64,000 bases of DNA from CAZRCZ01 sp964598765 (GTDB taxonomy: Bacteria; Sumerlaeota; Sumerlaeia; MVZB01; JAJFLK01), in contig CAZRCZ010000010.1 of the NCBI GenBank assembly GCA_964598765.1, forward strand, positions 1 through 64,000, written 5' to 3'. A model generated the notes under the pieces. That model did no database searches and was not told the DNA's origin. It was given only the letters and a program-made list of their open reading frames with translations. Position numbers and translations under genes: made by a program. Position 1 is the stretch's first letter, and every line of letters starts with the position of its first letter. Positions 41,712 to 52,000 of the stretch are shown here, one piece after another.

Positions 41712-43460
41712 TCACGGCGCCAAATCCACCAACGCAAATTGTCCGAAATGTTGCATTCTGAATTGTGAGGCGATCATCGCGAGTGATTGAGGCGAGATTT
41801 GTGCCAAGTCAAGTATAACAAATCGAATCTGTTTCTCCTTCAGGAGTCGCAGGGATTCGACGCTTGGAAAATTTGCGATCACCTTCAAATCCGCGCGATG
41901 TCCGGGTGGAAAAAAACCGTTCGTTCCGTTCATCGTCGGTTGATGATGCCACGTCGCATGGAGCATCGGAAGATTGTCGTCGTCGGGGAGAAGTGGGATT
42001 TCGACGAGCGGAGAAGGAAACCGCTGTTCCGCCAGCCAAGTGAAGACCTCGGGCGGTTGGGATGGAAGAATCATCATGGCTCCTTTCCCATGAAGCGAGA
42101 CCATGGACTCTCCAAATGGTTGAACTGAGACGGTGGCAAACCAAGGCGACGCCCCCAGCGGGCCTCCCATGTAAGAATCAACCAGAAACAGACCGCAACC
42201 TGCGAATCCGACAACCCACGGTTGAAAGGAATTTAAATTTCTGACCGCCAAGTCACAGACGAACCCAAGCGACATCGAAATACCCAATAAAGCAGGTAGC
42301 ATCCAGCGCGCAGGAACCCGAATTCCGCCGGCAAACGGAAAATAGGCATCTACGAGAGCGTAAGGCAGTGCCAGCGTGTAGGGCGTTCGATCCCCGTGAT
42401 CGTCCGCCCACCAAGTGAATTGCGGTCCAAGACAAAAGAGGAATAGCAAGCCAGTTAGGCCGAGCCATAGCCTTCGCGGGAAGATTATCTCGTCGTTTCC
42501 AACGGCCGTTTTCCTGACGGACAAAATGAGAGTGACGAAAAGCCCCAGAGCCGCAGGGAATCCGGGAAACAAATCCTTTTCTGATGCGAAGCCGAATTTT
42601 GCCCCATAGTGAAAATGTCCTCCTCGGAGAAACAACGGGTGTTGTCCATAAGGACGTAAAAAATGCGACAAATCCGCCGAACCCATCAGCGTCACTTCCT
42701 TGGGTCGATAAAAAACATGGTTCATTTTCAGTCTCAAATAAGGAAGAGCAACGGGAATGACGACACAGGCGGCGATGAGAAAGGGCATGGCAAAACCGAG
42801 AACTTTTTTTCCCGATAATTCCCGCCGCGATTGCCATAATCTTCTCGCAAAAAAGGGAACGAGACACCAAAACGAAAAAATCGCCCAATACCATGAGGTC
42901 AGCCATTGCCCCAGCGCGGAGGCCCCCATCAACCATTTCCAGCGTCGGCGGTCGTCACGCAACGCCTTCTCGAATCCCAAAATGACCAACGGCAAGAATT
43001 CGCCGTGGGCGAGTTGGATATGCCCCATTTGCACGATCCGATACGACGCGAAGCCATAGGCGATGCCCGCGACCGTCGCCGAACTGAGGTTTCTGAAATA
43101 ATGAAACGCCAAGGCGTGCGCGGCCAGCGCGCAGAAGAAATAGGCTTGGATCAGCGAAAAATTGTGGACCGCGACCGCGCTCGAGGTGAAAAGCCAAAAC
43201 GGAAGCGCGAGAATCGCCGGCGCGAGCAGATGCTCGCCGTAGGCCAGCGCGTCGGCGTGCGGCCAGAAGACGTTGGCCTGAAAGAATTCCGTGATTTGGT
43301 GAAACAGCGCGTAATGATCCCACCAAAGGATGTAGCTGTTCAGCAACGGATCGCCGAGGCTTTGAATGCGCGACGACGGCTCGATCCAAAGCGGGTAAGT
43401 GACCAACAGCGCAAGGCCGAGATAAAGCAGGCAGGCGGGGAGATGTTTCCGTATTGCCAT
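41712..43460 (-). CDS. Multi-pass membrane protein, glycosyltransferase-like
   Basis: 582 residues from ATG 43460. At least eight hydrophobic segments spread over the first 400 residues (for example CLLYLGLALLVTYPLW at the start), followed by a soluble C-terminal part. The first loop has SLGDPLLNSYILWWDHYALF, and ANVFWPHADALAYGEHLLAP follows. This pattern is common in GT-C-like proteins of unknown acceptor in PVC genomes. Catalytic residues were not recognised. It is transcribed divergently from the TPR membrane gene at 43619. Confidence 0.6.
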   Translation of the reverse strand: MAIRKHLPACLLYLGLALLVTYPLWIEPSSRIQSLGDPLLNSYILWWDHYALFHQITEFFQANVFWPHADALAYGEHLLAPAILALPFWLFTSSAVAVHNFSLIQAYFFCALAAHALAFHYFRNLSSATVAGIAYGFASYRIVQMGHIQLAHGEFLPLVILGFEKALRDDRRRWKWLMGASALGQWLTSWYWAIFSFWCLVPFFARRLWQSRRELSGKKVLGFAMPFLIAACVVIPVALPYLRLKMNHVFYRPKEVTLMGSADLSHFLRPYGQHPLFLRGGHFHYGAKFGFASEKDLFPGFPAALGLFVTLILSVRKTAVGNDEIIFPRRLWLGLTGLLFLFCLGPQFTWWADDHGDRTPYTLALPYALVDAYFPFAGGIRVPARWMLPALLGISMSLGFVCDLAVRNLNSFQPWVVGFAGCGLFLVDSYMGGPLGASPWFATVSVQPFGESMVSLHGKGAMMILPSQPPEVFTWLAEQRFPSPLVEIPLLPDDDNLPMLHATWHHQPTMNGTNGFFPPGHRADLKVIANFPSVESLRLLKEKQIRFVILDLAQISPQSLAMIASQFRMQHFGQFALVDLAP

Positions 43461-43514
43461 GCTTCAAATTTGACCAGCGCCGGGGAAAAAAGGGAATGGG
43501 AATCATTTGTGAAG

Positions 43515-43618
43515 ACTAAACACAAAGGCGCGAAGGAGACCCAAAGGCCACAAAGAAGCTGGATTTCCGTTTCGTTTCATCTTTTACTTGGTGCTCTTTG
43601 CGTCTTCTTTGTGTCTTC
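43515..43618. repeat. Imperfect inverted repeat between divergent genes
   Basis: AAACACAAAGGCGCGAAGG (near 43519) pairs imperfectly with TCTTTGTGTCTTCGTGTTT (near 43606). The second arm runs into the 5' end of the next gene and complicates its start. The words resemble other ACAGAG/ACACAAAG spacer repeats here. Confidence 0.4.
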
Positions 43619-45103
43619 GTGTTTAATCTTCGCCCCAAATCTCAGGTCCCCGGAATCGCGCTCGTTCTTCTCGCATTGGCGGCGTATGCCCCCGCGTTGA
43701 ACGGCGATTTTCTTTGGGACGACACCGATTTCGTGACCGAGAACGCCACGCTCCGGTCGCTCGAGGGATTAAAAAACATCTGGATTCATCCCCGCTCCAA
43801 CCTCCAATACTTTCCCCTCACGTTCACTTCCTTCTGGATCGAATATCATCTCTGGGGACTGAAATCGTTCTGGTATCATCTCAACAATGTTTTGCTTCAC
43901 GGCTTGAATGGCTGGCTCTTGTGGCGATTGCTCCGGCGTTGGCGCGTCGCCGGAGCGTGGTTCGCCGCCGCTTTGTTCGTTCTGCATCCCACGCACGTCG
44001 AATCGGTCGCATGGATTACCGAACGCAAGGATGTGCTTTCCGGATTCTTCGCTCTCCTCGCTCTCTTGTCTTGGTTCGACCGCGCAAAAGACAAGGAATG
44101 GAAATCGCTCGCGGTCGCGCTTGTTTGGTTTGCCTGTTCGCTCCTGAGCAAAACCTCGACCACCCCTTTGCCCGGGGTCATGCTCTTGGGCGCATGGTGG
44201 CAAAACGGCCGGAGTTCACGTCGCGACCTCGCGCGTTCGATCCCGTTCTTTCTTCTCTCGCTCGCCATCGGCCTTTTTCACGTCTGGAACGAACAGCGAA
44301 ATTTCAGCTACGTGCGCGAGGAGTTGAGTTTCCCTTTGCTCAAGCGTTATCTCATCGCCGGGCGCGCGCTCTGGTTCTACGCGGGCAAGGCGCTCTGGCC
44401 ATCGGCGCTGACGTCGATCTATTCGCTCTGGAAGATCGAACCGGGTTCCACCATCCCATATTTTTTCCCTTTGTTCGCGGCATTGGCGATGCTTTCGCCA
44501 TGGCTTTTGCGAAATAGGTTCGGACGCGGTCCGCTGACCGCCGCGCTTGCCTTTGCGATCATGCTCTCGCCCGTGCTTGGATTTTTCTCGTTCGCGTGGT
44601 TCAGGCTATCCTACGTTGGGGACCATCTCCAATATCCCGCCGGAGTCGCGTTGACGGTTCTCTTCGCCTCCGCAATCGTGAGGACGACGAATCGCATCAT
44701 TCGATCCGCGGCATGGAAGATCGTTTGCATCTCCGCCGCGCTCGGGATGTTGGGATGCGACACGTTCATCGAGGCAAGGAACTATCAAAACGCGGAGACG
44801 TTTTGGCGCGGCAACGTTGCCACAAATTCCGACTCATGGATGGGCTGGTATAATCTCGGGAAAGTTTTTGACGAGCGGGGCGATTTGTCGGAGGCTCAAC
44901 GGCTCTACGGGGAATCGGCGCGCATCCGTCCCGATTTCCTCGACGCGCACGTCAATCTCGGAGCGGTTTTGGCCCAGCAAGGAAGATTGGATGAAGCCAT
45001 CATCCAATTTCGAATCGCCCTGAGCATCCGCCCCGATTCCGAAAACGCGCGGCGCAACCTCGAAACGGCATTGGAGCAACGGCGGGCGGAAGAAGGACGT
45101 TAG
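43619..45103 (+). CDS. TMTC-like membrane protein with TPR repeats
   Basis: 494 residues from GTG 43619; an upstream TTG at 43598 lies inside a repeat arm, so the start is uncertain. It begins with a hydrophobic segment, then GDFLWDDTDFVTENATLRSL, an acidic first loop like GT-C enzymes. Then come FVLHPTHVESVAWITERKDV and LLSKTSTTPLPGVMLLGAWW. About nine membrane segments are followed by two TPR units (WYNLGKVFDERGDLSEAQRL, AHVNLGAVLAQQGRLDEAII). This is the O-mannosyltransferase-like DUF1736/TMTC arrangement, in which a lipid-linked sugar would be transferred to proteins outside the cytoplasm. Activity is inferred, not shown. Confidence 0.78.
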   Translation: MFNLRPKSQVPGIALVLLALAAYAPALNGDFLWDDTDFVTENATLRSLEGLKNIWIHPRSNLQYFPLTFTSFWIEYHLWGLKSFWYHLNNVLLHGLNGWLLWRLLRRWRVAGAWFAAALFVLHPTHVESVAWITERKDVLSGFFALLALLSWFDRAKDKEWKSLAVALVWFACSLLSKTSTTPLPGVMLLGAWWQNGRSSRRDLARSIPFFLLSLAIGLFHVWNEQRNFSYVREELSFPLLKRYLIAGRALWFYAGKALWPSALTSIYSLWKIEPGSTIPYFFPLFAALAMLSPWLLRNRFGRGPLTAALAFAIMLSPVLGFFSFAWFRLSYVGDHLQYPAGVALTVLFASAIVRTTNRIIRSAAWKIVCISAALGMLGCDTFIEARNYQNAETFWRGNVATNSDSWMGWYNLGKVFDERGDLSEAQRLYGESARIRPDFLDAHVNLGAVLAQQGRLDEAIIQFRIALSIRPDSENARRNLETALEQRRAEEGR

Positions 45104-45108
45104 ATTTT

Positions 45109-45254
45109 CACCACCAAGACACGGAGACACCAAGACGAGAAGCCACAGATTGCACGGATTGCGCAGATTAAAAAAGCTCGAACAAAGGCGCGTACTTATT
45201 GTCGGGGCGTTATTGTCTTCATTGTCTTCTCGGTGTCTCCGTGTCTTGGTGGTG
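45109..45254. repeat. Inverted repeat with GACACGGAGACACC arms
   Basis: Arm 45109-45131 is the exact reverse complement of 45232-45254 (23 bp), with about 100 bp between. Inside lie CAGATT words (45141-45175) of another spacer repeat. It sits between the TPR membrane gene and the cyclophilin gene. The T-poor flanks argue against a classical terminator. Confidence 0.5.
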
Positions 45255-45347
45255 AAAATCCCCGCATTGTCCCATTGCAAAAATCATTTTTATCCCTATG
45301 CTGAGTCGGAAATGTTCGGATGGTGAAAACCAGAAGGAGTGAAATCC

Positions 45348-45878
45348 ATGTCCACCGGCGCGATGACAGCCACGATCTCAACCAACAAGGGAGACATTTG
45401 TCTCCGGCTTTTTCCCGATAAAGTTCCCCTCACCGTCGCCAACTTCGTGAATTTGGCGACGCGCGGATTTTACGACGGCCTTACGTTCCACCGTGTCATC
45501 GCCGATTTCATGGTGCAAGGAGGTTGCCCGCTGGGAAGCGGAACCGGCGGTCCCGGCTATCGCTTCCGCGACGAATTTGTCCGCGATCTTCGCCACAGCA
45601 AGCCCGGCATTCTTTCGATGGCCAACGCGGGACCGGGAACCAACGGCTCCCAATTTTTCATCACCCACGTCCCGACGACTTGGCTCGACGATCATCACAC
45701 GGTCTTCGGAGAAGTCATCGGACCGGAGGATCAAAAGGTGGTCAACGCGATTAAGCAAGGGGACAAAATCACCAAGGTCACGATCACCGGCGACACCGCC
45801 GCCGTGCTTGAGAAATCCAAGGCGGATGTCGCGCAGTGGAACAAGACGCTGGATCAAAAGTTTCCGAGAAAGAAATAG
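45348..45878 (+). CDS. Peptidyl-prolyl cis-trans isomerase, cyclophilin type
   Basis: 176 residues from ATG 45348; AAGGAG about 8 bp upstream decides this start over the in-frame GTG at 45339. Cyclophilin blocks are VPLTVANFVNLATRGFYDGL, TFHRVIADFMVQGGCPLGSG, ILSMANAGPGTNGSQFFITH and TWLDDHHTVFGEVIGPEDQK. There is no signal peptide, so it is cytoplasmic. It isomerises X-Pro bonds during folding. Catalytic Arg (FHRV), Phe and Gln (SQFFI) are present. Confidence 0.93.
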   Translation: MSTGAMTATISTNKGDICLRLFPDKVPLTVANFVNLATRGFYDGLTFHRVIADFMVQGGCPLGSGTGGPGYRFRDEFVRDLRHSKPGILSMANAGPGTNGSQFFITHVPTTWLDDHHTVFGEVIGPEDQKVVNAIKQGDKITKVTITGDTAAVLEKSKADVAQWNKTLDQKFPRKK

Positions 45879-45882
45879 CGGC

Positions 45883-47628
45883 TCAATATCCCAAGGCCGC
45901 GCCGTCCTTGCGCGGATCGGACGCGCCGAAATAAGTTCCGGTCGCCGGGTCCACCATGATCGCCTGACATCCGCCGAACTCGCCGCCGGGCGCGGGTTGA
46001 ACGTCGTGGCCGAGTTTGCGGAGCGCGTCCATCGTTTCGCGCGGCGTCCCGTGTTCCAGCAAAATCTTGTTTCCCTCCAGATGCCGCCAGCGCGGAACGT
46101 CGGCGGCTTCTTGGACCGTCATCCCGAAATCCAAATGGCTCAGCAAAAATTGAACGTGTCCCTGTGGTTGCATCGGTCCCCCCATGAGGCCGTAGCTCAT
46201 GTAAAGTTTGCCGTTCTTGAGAACCATGCCGGGGATGATCGTGTGGTAAGGGCGCTTGCCCGGGGCGTATTCGTTCGGGTGGCCGGGTTGGAGCGAAAAT
46301 CCCGCGCCGCGATTCTGAAGCAGAATTCCGGTTGATCCGCCGACGATCTTCGCGCCGAACGCGGCGTAGAGCGAATTGATGAAGGAAACCGCATTTCCCT
46401 CGCGGTCTATCGCCGTCAGATAAATCGTGTCGCTCCCTTCGGGAATGCCGTGCGGAACTTCCGGCGCGGTGTGATTAGGATCGATCAGTTTTCGCCTTTG
46501 CGCGGCGTAATCCTTGGAAAGCAAACTCCGGATCGGAACTCGGCTCATTTCCGGATCGGCGACGAATTGATGCAGATCGGCGTAAGCGAGTTTTTTCGCC
46601 TCGATCAAAAGATGCAAATACTCCGGCGAGTTATGCTTCATGCTCCTGAGATCGAAGCCCTCCAAAATGTTCAGCATCATCAAAACGCCGATGCCTTGAC
46701 CGTTCGGCGGACATTGAAAAACATCGTAGTCGCGATAATTCACGCTGATCGGCTCGACCCATTCGGAGTGATGCTCGGCGAAATCCTCCATCGCCAGAAA
46801 ACCGCCCGTTTCACTTGCGTAACGAACGATCTCCCGCGCGATCGGACCGCGATAAAAGGCGTCGCGTCCTCCTTCGGCGACGAGCCTCAACGATTCCGCC
46901 AGATTGGGATTCTTGAAAACGCTCCCCGGCTCGGGAGCCTTGCCGGCAATTAAATAAGTCTGCTTGGCCCATTGGTCTTTGTGAAGCGCGGGCGCGCCTT
47001 CGGCCCAATCTTGCGCGATGGTTTGCGTGACCGGAAATCCTTCCTCGGCGTATCGAATCGCCGGAGCGAGGACTTCCTTGAGCGGTTTCGAGCCGAATCG
47101 CTCCAGCGCGGTGGTCCATGCGTCCACCGCTCCGGGAACGGTGACGGCTTCCCACGAATTTCCATCAATCGCCTCGAACTTGCCCGCGGAAAGTTTGGCA
47201 TGGAAATACTCGCGCGTCAGATTTTTCGGCGAGCGACCGCTTCCGTTCAGCGCGTAAACTTTTCCACTCTTGGCTTCGTAGAAGAGAATGAAAACGTCGC
47301 CTCCCATGCCGGTCATCATCGGCTCGGTGACGCTGATCGTTGCGGCGGCGGCGATGGCGGCGTCCATGGCGTTGCCGCCGCTTCGGAGCATGTCCAATCC
47401 CGCGAGCGACGCGAAATACTGCGATGACGCGACGATTCCGTTCCGGCTCATCGTCATCGTTCGGCCCGGGCGATACGGATCGGCGCGAACGCCGCGCGCT
47501 ACGAGTCGTTGAAGTTCTTTTTCAGCGGAGGAATTCATGGGTCCGACGGTCGCTCTCAGATGCGCGAGCGCAACAAAAGACAAGGCAATCGCCAAAATTC
47601 TTCCTTGTGGCATCGGCATTGGTCGCAT
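45883..47628 (-). CDS. ggt: Gamma-glutamyltransferase (Ntn-hydrolase)
   Basis: 581 residues from ATG 47628, beginning with an export signal (GRILAIALSFVALAHL). The large-subunit blocks are GNAMDAAIAAAATISVTEPM, TGMGGDVFILFYEAKSGKVY and NGSGRSPKN. The small subunit should start at Thr401 in SDTIYLTAIDREGNAVS, where self-cleavage exposes the nucleophile. GGPMQPQGHVQFLLSHLDFG and the C-terminal ATGTYFGASDPRKDGAALGY complete the family. In the periplasm it would transfer or hydrolyse gamma-glutamyl groups, for example of glutathione. It converges with the cyclophilin gene. Confidence 0.92.
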   Translation of the reverse strand: MRPMPMPQGRILAIALSFVALAHLRATVGPMNSSAEKELQRLVARGVRADPYRPGRTMTMSRNGIVASSQYFASLAGLDMLRSGGNAMDAAIAAAATISVTEPMMTGMGGDVFILFYEAKSGKVYALNGSGRSPKNLTREYFHAKLSAGKFEAIDGNSWEAVTVPGAVDAWTTALERFGSKPLKEVLAPAIRYAEEGFPVTQTIAQDWAEGAPALHKDQWAKQTYLIAGKAPEPGSVFKNPNLAESLRLVAEGGRDAFYRGPIAREIVRYASETGGFLAMEDFAEHHSEWVEPISVNYRDYDVFQCPPNGQGIGVLMMLNILEGFDLRSMKHNSPEYLHLLIEAKKLAYADLHQFVADPEMSRVPIRSLLSKDYAAQRRKLIDPNHTAPEVPHGIPEGSDTIYLTAIDREGNAVSFINSLYAAFGAKIVGGSTGILLQNRGAGFSLQPGHPNEYAPGKRPYHTIIPGMVLKNGKLYMSYGLMGGPMQPQGHVQFLLSHLDFGMTVQEAADVPRWRHLEGNKILLEHGTPRETMDALRKLGHDVQPAPGGEFGGCQAIMVDPATGTYFGASDPRKDGAALGY

Positions 47629-47711
47629 CTCGCGCGAGCGTATGCCGCCGCGTAAAAAAGCGCAACACGGGATTGGGAAAAAAACCGCCAAAACGCCAAC
47701 ATCGCCAATCA

Positions 47712-47745
47712 AGAGGCCATAGATTTCACGGATTGCACAGATTGG
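47712..47745. repeat. Dispersed CAGATT-type repeat upstream of ggt
   Basis: The words CATAGATTTCACGGATTGC and ACAGATTGG match the style of copies at 4676-4712, 35486-35513 and 45141-45175. Confidence 0.35.
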
Positions 47746-47796
47746 TCTCGAAGGCCGAACAGAGGAGCTATTTACAAACCGCCTTATCTTATTCAA

Positions 47797-48447
47797 TCAG
47801 GGACGATCAAACCGAAACCAGCGATCGCCAAGGCCATGGCGAACATACCGCCAGCAAGATCGGGGAACCGAGAAACCAATGACCACCACAACTGCGGTAG
47901 CCAAAAAGACCAGAACCCGCAATCCTGAGCCAAGCCCCATGAGTTTTGCCGCCGGTTGCGGTCCAAGAAGACTGATAATGAATTCGCCCAGAAGAACTAT
48001 CGGAAGCCAAAGCACGAGGCTGACCAGGCAACTCAGCGTCATCAGCAACCAAGGACTTTTGCAATGCGGGCCAAGAAACGGCGCAATTATCAAAACGCTC
48101 CACGCGGCTGTAAATTGAAGAGCGAGGAATCTTCCCTCCATTGCGTCATTGAGGAAGCCGCCGGGATTGGCGTTTGAAGCGAACAAGATCCAAACAGCCA
48201 CAGCTTGGAGCGCGAAAAGCCCCACGGGAATGAGGCAAGCGCGATTCGTTGAAGGGACAAACTGACGGTCAAACAAGAACCAAGGGCTTTGCGATGTGAG
48301 CCGATGCCGCGCATTTCGCGCTTCTGCAATGCCCCGCGCTATGCCTGCGCAATAAAATTCGATGAACGCCAACGGGGGCAAAATAATTAGAAAAATGGCC
48401 ACGCAGAATTCCAAAACCGGGGCCGGACTTTTCAAGCTGATTTCCAT
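47797..48447 (-). CDS. Hypothetical multi-pass membrane protein
   Basis: 216 residues from ATG 48447. About five membrane helices: VAIFLIILPPLAFIEF, CLIPVGLFALQAVAVWIL, QFTAAWSVLIIAPFLG, LMTLSCLVSLVLWLPIVLL and VLVFLATAVVVVIGFSV. Between them lie short basic loops such as RNARHRLTSQSP. No recognised family; it might be a small integral membrane component. It is upstream of ggt on the same strand, with 168 bp between. Confidence 0.6.
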   Translation of the reverse strand: MEISLKSPAPVLEFCVAIFLIILPPLAFIEFYCAGIARGIAEARNARHRLTSQSPWFLFDRQFVPSTNRACLIPVGLFALQAVAVWILFASNANPGGFLNDAMEGRFLALQFTAAWSVLIIAPFLGPHCKSPWLLMTLSCLVSLVLWLPIVLLGEFIISLLGPQPAAKLMGLGSGLRVLVFLATAVVVVIGFSVPRSCWRYVRHGLGDRWFRFDRP

Positions 48448-49063
48448 TGCCGTCTAACTAAGATTTTAATTCTTCCCTTTCGTTTTTCCATCGGAAACGC
48501 AAAGGTTCCTCTTGCGGGACCATGGGAAACGTTTACTACAAATTAATTCTTTTTTCCACCATGGATACGCTGGGGTAAACGCAGTTCCCGTGGCGATGGT
48601 TTCGTGGTCGCGCTTGCATGATCTCGCGGCGCGGAGCGCCCCTCCCAACTTGCAAGAAAGGATGAAGACGGAAGGATGAAGGAAGCAGGATGAAGGAAAG
48701 ACCGCCAAAAGCAAAAGGGGCGGGGGATTTGTGATCTTCTCCGCGGACGCTACGCCTCGGCGCGAGATTCTCTTCTTAATATTTCGGACACGGATGAACA
48801 CGGATGGGACGGATGATCGAAATTCGAGGGAAAGGCAAACCGCTCACAGCCGGGGTGCGGCTGCGCCACATGAGAAATCCCCGCGAGGCGGTTCCCTAAA
48901 TTTCCATATTTCGATTACGAGCACGAGCACGAAAGAAATTTGGCAAATGACGGTCGGAGACCCATCGTTTGTCTATTGCATTGAGGGATTCGGAGCGGGA
49001 AAATAACTGAACGTCTCGGATACAAGATTGCGAACCGGACGGAGCGTACCAAGATATTTACCC
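48448..49063. other. Long repeat-bearing spacer before the DUF1553 gene
   Basis: Nothing gene-like is supported. 48660-48720 is purine-rich low-complexity sequence (GGATGAAG words). 48784-48815 has GGACACGGATGAACACGGAT words, and 48911-48935 carries a half copy of the GAGCACGA repeat. 48936-49063 leads into the next gene; no clear promoter was seen. Confidence 0.4.
48911..48935. repeat. GAGCACGA-type repeat, half copy
   Basis: CGATTACGAGCACGAGCACG then AAAG matches the right arm of the inverted repeat at 29290-29333. No left arm is visible here. Confidence 0.45.
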
Positions 49064-52000
49064 ATGCAACGCACCCGAAGCTATTCCATCATCCTCTTCT
49101 TCGCGTTGTTGCTCCTTGCGGCGCTCGAAAGAGGCGAGGCCGCGCCGCCGAATTTCACCCGCGATATTCAGCCGATTTTCGCCGAAAAATGTTATCAGTG
49201 CCATGGACCGGATGCGGCGGCGCGCAAGGCGGAATTGCGATGGGATCAGATGGACGACGCCATCGCAAAAGGGGAGATCATCCCCGGCAACCCGACGGCC
49301 AGTCCGCTGATCGCGCGCATTCAATCGGCCGATGACCGTCTCCGGATGCCTCCGTCGAAATCGAACAAGGTCCTCACCGACCGAGAAAAAGGATTGCTCG
49401 CCGATTGGGTCGCTTCCGGAGCCAAGCACGCGGCGCACTGGGCGTTTCTGCCGATTGTGAAACCGCCGATTCCCGACGCGGGCGCGGATGGTAGTTCTGT
49501 TTCGGTTATCGACGCCTTCATCTTGTCCCGTCTCAAGCGCGAGGGTCTCACGCCCGCCCGCGAGACCGGACGGGATGTTCTCCTGCGCCGACTGAGCTTT
49601 GATCTCACGGGACTGCCTCCGGCGATCGAGGAACTCAACGATTTTCTCGCCGATGCCTCGCCCGACTACTACGAGAAAGCCGTGGACCGCCTGCTCGCAT
49701 CCCCCCGCTTTGGAGAGCGGATGGCGGCCAACTGGCTCGACGTCGCACGTTACGCCGACACGTTTGGTTACCAAAACGACCGCGAGATGCACGTCTGGCC
49801 ATGGCGCGATTGGGTCATCCAAGCCTACAACCAGAACATGCCTTACGATGAGTTCATCACCGAGCAACTCGCGGGGGACCTGATGGAAAAGCCGACGGCC
49901 AAGCAGAAGCTGGCGACCGCGTTCAACCGCCTCCACCGACAAACGAACGAGGGAGGAAGCGTCGAGGAGGAGTTCCGGTTGGAATACGTCGCGGATCGGA
50001 CGGAAGTCCTCGGAACGGCGACGCTGGGACTGACGCTGGAATGCGCCCGATGCCACGACCACAAGTTTGACCCGACCTCGCAGAAGGAATTTTATCAACT
50101 CTCGGCGTTCTTCTGCTCGATTGATGAGTCGGGACAGTATTCGCACTTCACGGAGACCGCGCCGACCCCCGCGATGATGCTGTTTGAGCCGGGTCAACTG
50201 GAAGCGCTTGCTCGATTCAAACTGAAAGTCGGCGCGCGAATCGCCGCGATGAAATCCGCCGATCAAATCGGCACGTATCGGTTTCTCAAATGGGCGGCGA
50301 AACCGGAACGCTCCCTGCCGATTCGCAAACCGCTGATTCAGCTTTCCTTCGACGCGCCGCCCGATGGAGGGAAAATTCCCAATGACGCCGATCCAGCGGC
50401 CCCCGCTTCCGTCTCCGGACCTTACGTGGCCGAGGACAGTCCTTGGGGAAAAGCGGCGGTGTTCGACGGGGATAATTCGGTGGCGGTTGAGAAGCTGGGG
50501 AATTTCGAGCGGTCCGATCCCTTCACGATTTGCATGAGGCTATTGGCAACCGTCCGCGAGCCTCGGATGGTGCTCTGCCATCGCTCGGAGGCCGCGCTCG
50601 ACGCGGCAAGCCGGGGATACGAACTCCGTCTGGATGACGGTCACGCGGTCTTCGGGTTGATTCATTTTTGGCCGGGGGATGCGCTCTGCGTCCGAACGGC
50701 GGAGCCGATTCCAACCGGACAGTGGGTTCACCTCGCGGCATCCTACGATGGCTCCAGCGCTCCCTCCGGCGTGAAAATTTACGTGAATGGAAAGTCCGTT
50801 CCCTTAGAAATTCTACGCGACGGCCTTTACCGAACGATCCGCTACGGCTCGGGCGCGACTCCGGCGCTTCGCCTTGGGGCGCGCTTTCGGGATAACGGAT
50901 TCAAAGGGGGACGGCTCGATGATTTCCGAGTTTACGATTCCGAGCTTTCCGCCGTCGAGATTGAGTCGCTCGCGTCGGGAGTTCCCGCGGACGATCTGAT
51001 TGCGGCGGCGTTCAAGCGGCCCGCCGGCGCGCCCGCCAACGTGATGGAAGCGCGTTCGGCTTATATGATGGCGGTTGATGAGCCTCTCGCCAAACTTCGC
51101 GAGGAACTTCGCTCTGCGCGGACGGAAGAAGCCCAATTCACCGAGACCATCCCGCAAATCATGGTGATGAAGGAGCTTCTCCAACCGCGCCAGACCCACG
51201 TTTTGGGGCGAGGGAACTATCTGGACAAAAAGGAAGCGGTGACGCCGGAAACCCCGAAATTTTTGCCCCCATTTCCGGACGGCGCGCCCCGAAATCGTCT
51301 GGGGCTTGCCAAGTGGCTTTTCCTGCCGGAGCATCCCCTGACGGCCCGCGTGGCCGTCAATCGCCTCTGGGCGCAACTTTTTGGACGCGGCCTTGTGCCG
51401 ACGCCGGAAGATTTCGGCGTTCAAGGGGAATCGCCCGTTTATCCCGAACTTCTCGATTACCTCGCCGTCCGCTATCGGGAGTTGAAGTGGGACACCAAAG
51501 GGATATTGCGCGAAATGGTTTTAAGCTCTGCCTACCGGCGTTCCTCCGAGGCGTCATCGGAAACGATCCGGCGCGATCCGGAAAATGCCCTGCTCGCCCG
51601 AGGATCCCGCCACCGCCTTGCCGCCGAGGAGATTCGGGACGCGGCCCTTGCGGCATCCGGTCTGCTTTCGCCGCGCATCGGCGGCCCAAGCGTGAAGCCT
51701 TATCAACCGGAGGGCATCTGGAAGGATTCGAGCGGCGTTGAATATGTTCAGGACAAGGGGGAATCGCTCTACCGGCGGAGCGTCTATACGTTTCTCAAAC
51801 GCACGACGCCGCCACCCTCGATGCTCATATTCGACTCGACGAGCCGCGAAACCTGTCTGGCGCGACGGGAGAGGACGGAGACGCCGCTCCAAGCCTTGGA
51901 ACTCCTCAACGACCCGCAGTTTGTCGAGGCCGCCCGCGCGCTTGCCCAACGGGCGTTGGCTTGCAATCACGGGGACGACGCTCCCGCCGCCGGGATGATT

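Noticed and set aside
48466..48801. 111-codon minus-strand ORF in the spacer
   Set aside because: Built from purine-rich low-complexity and repeat sequence, with no protein-like features.
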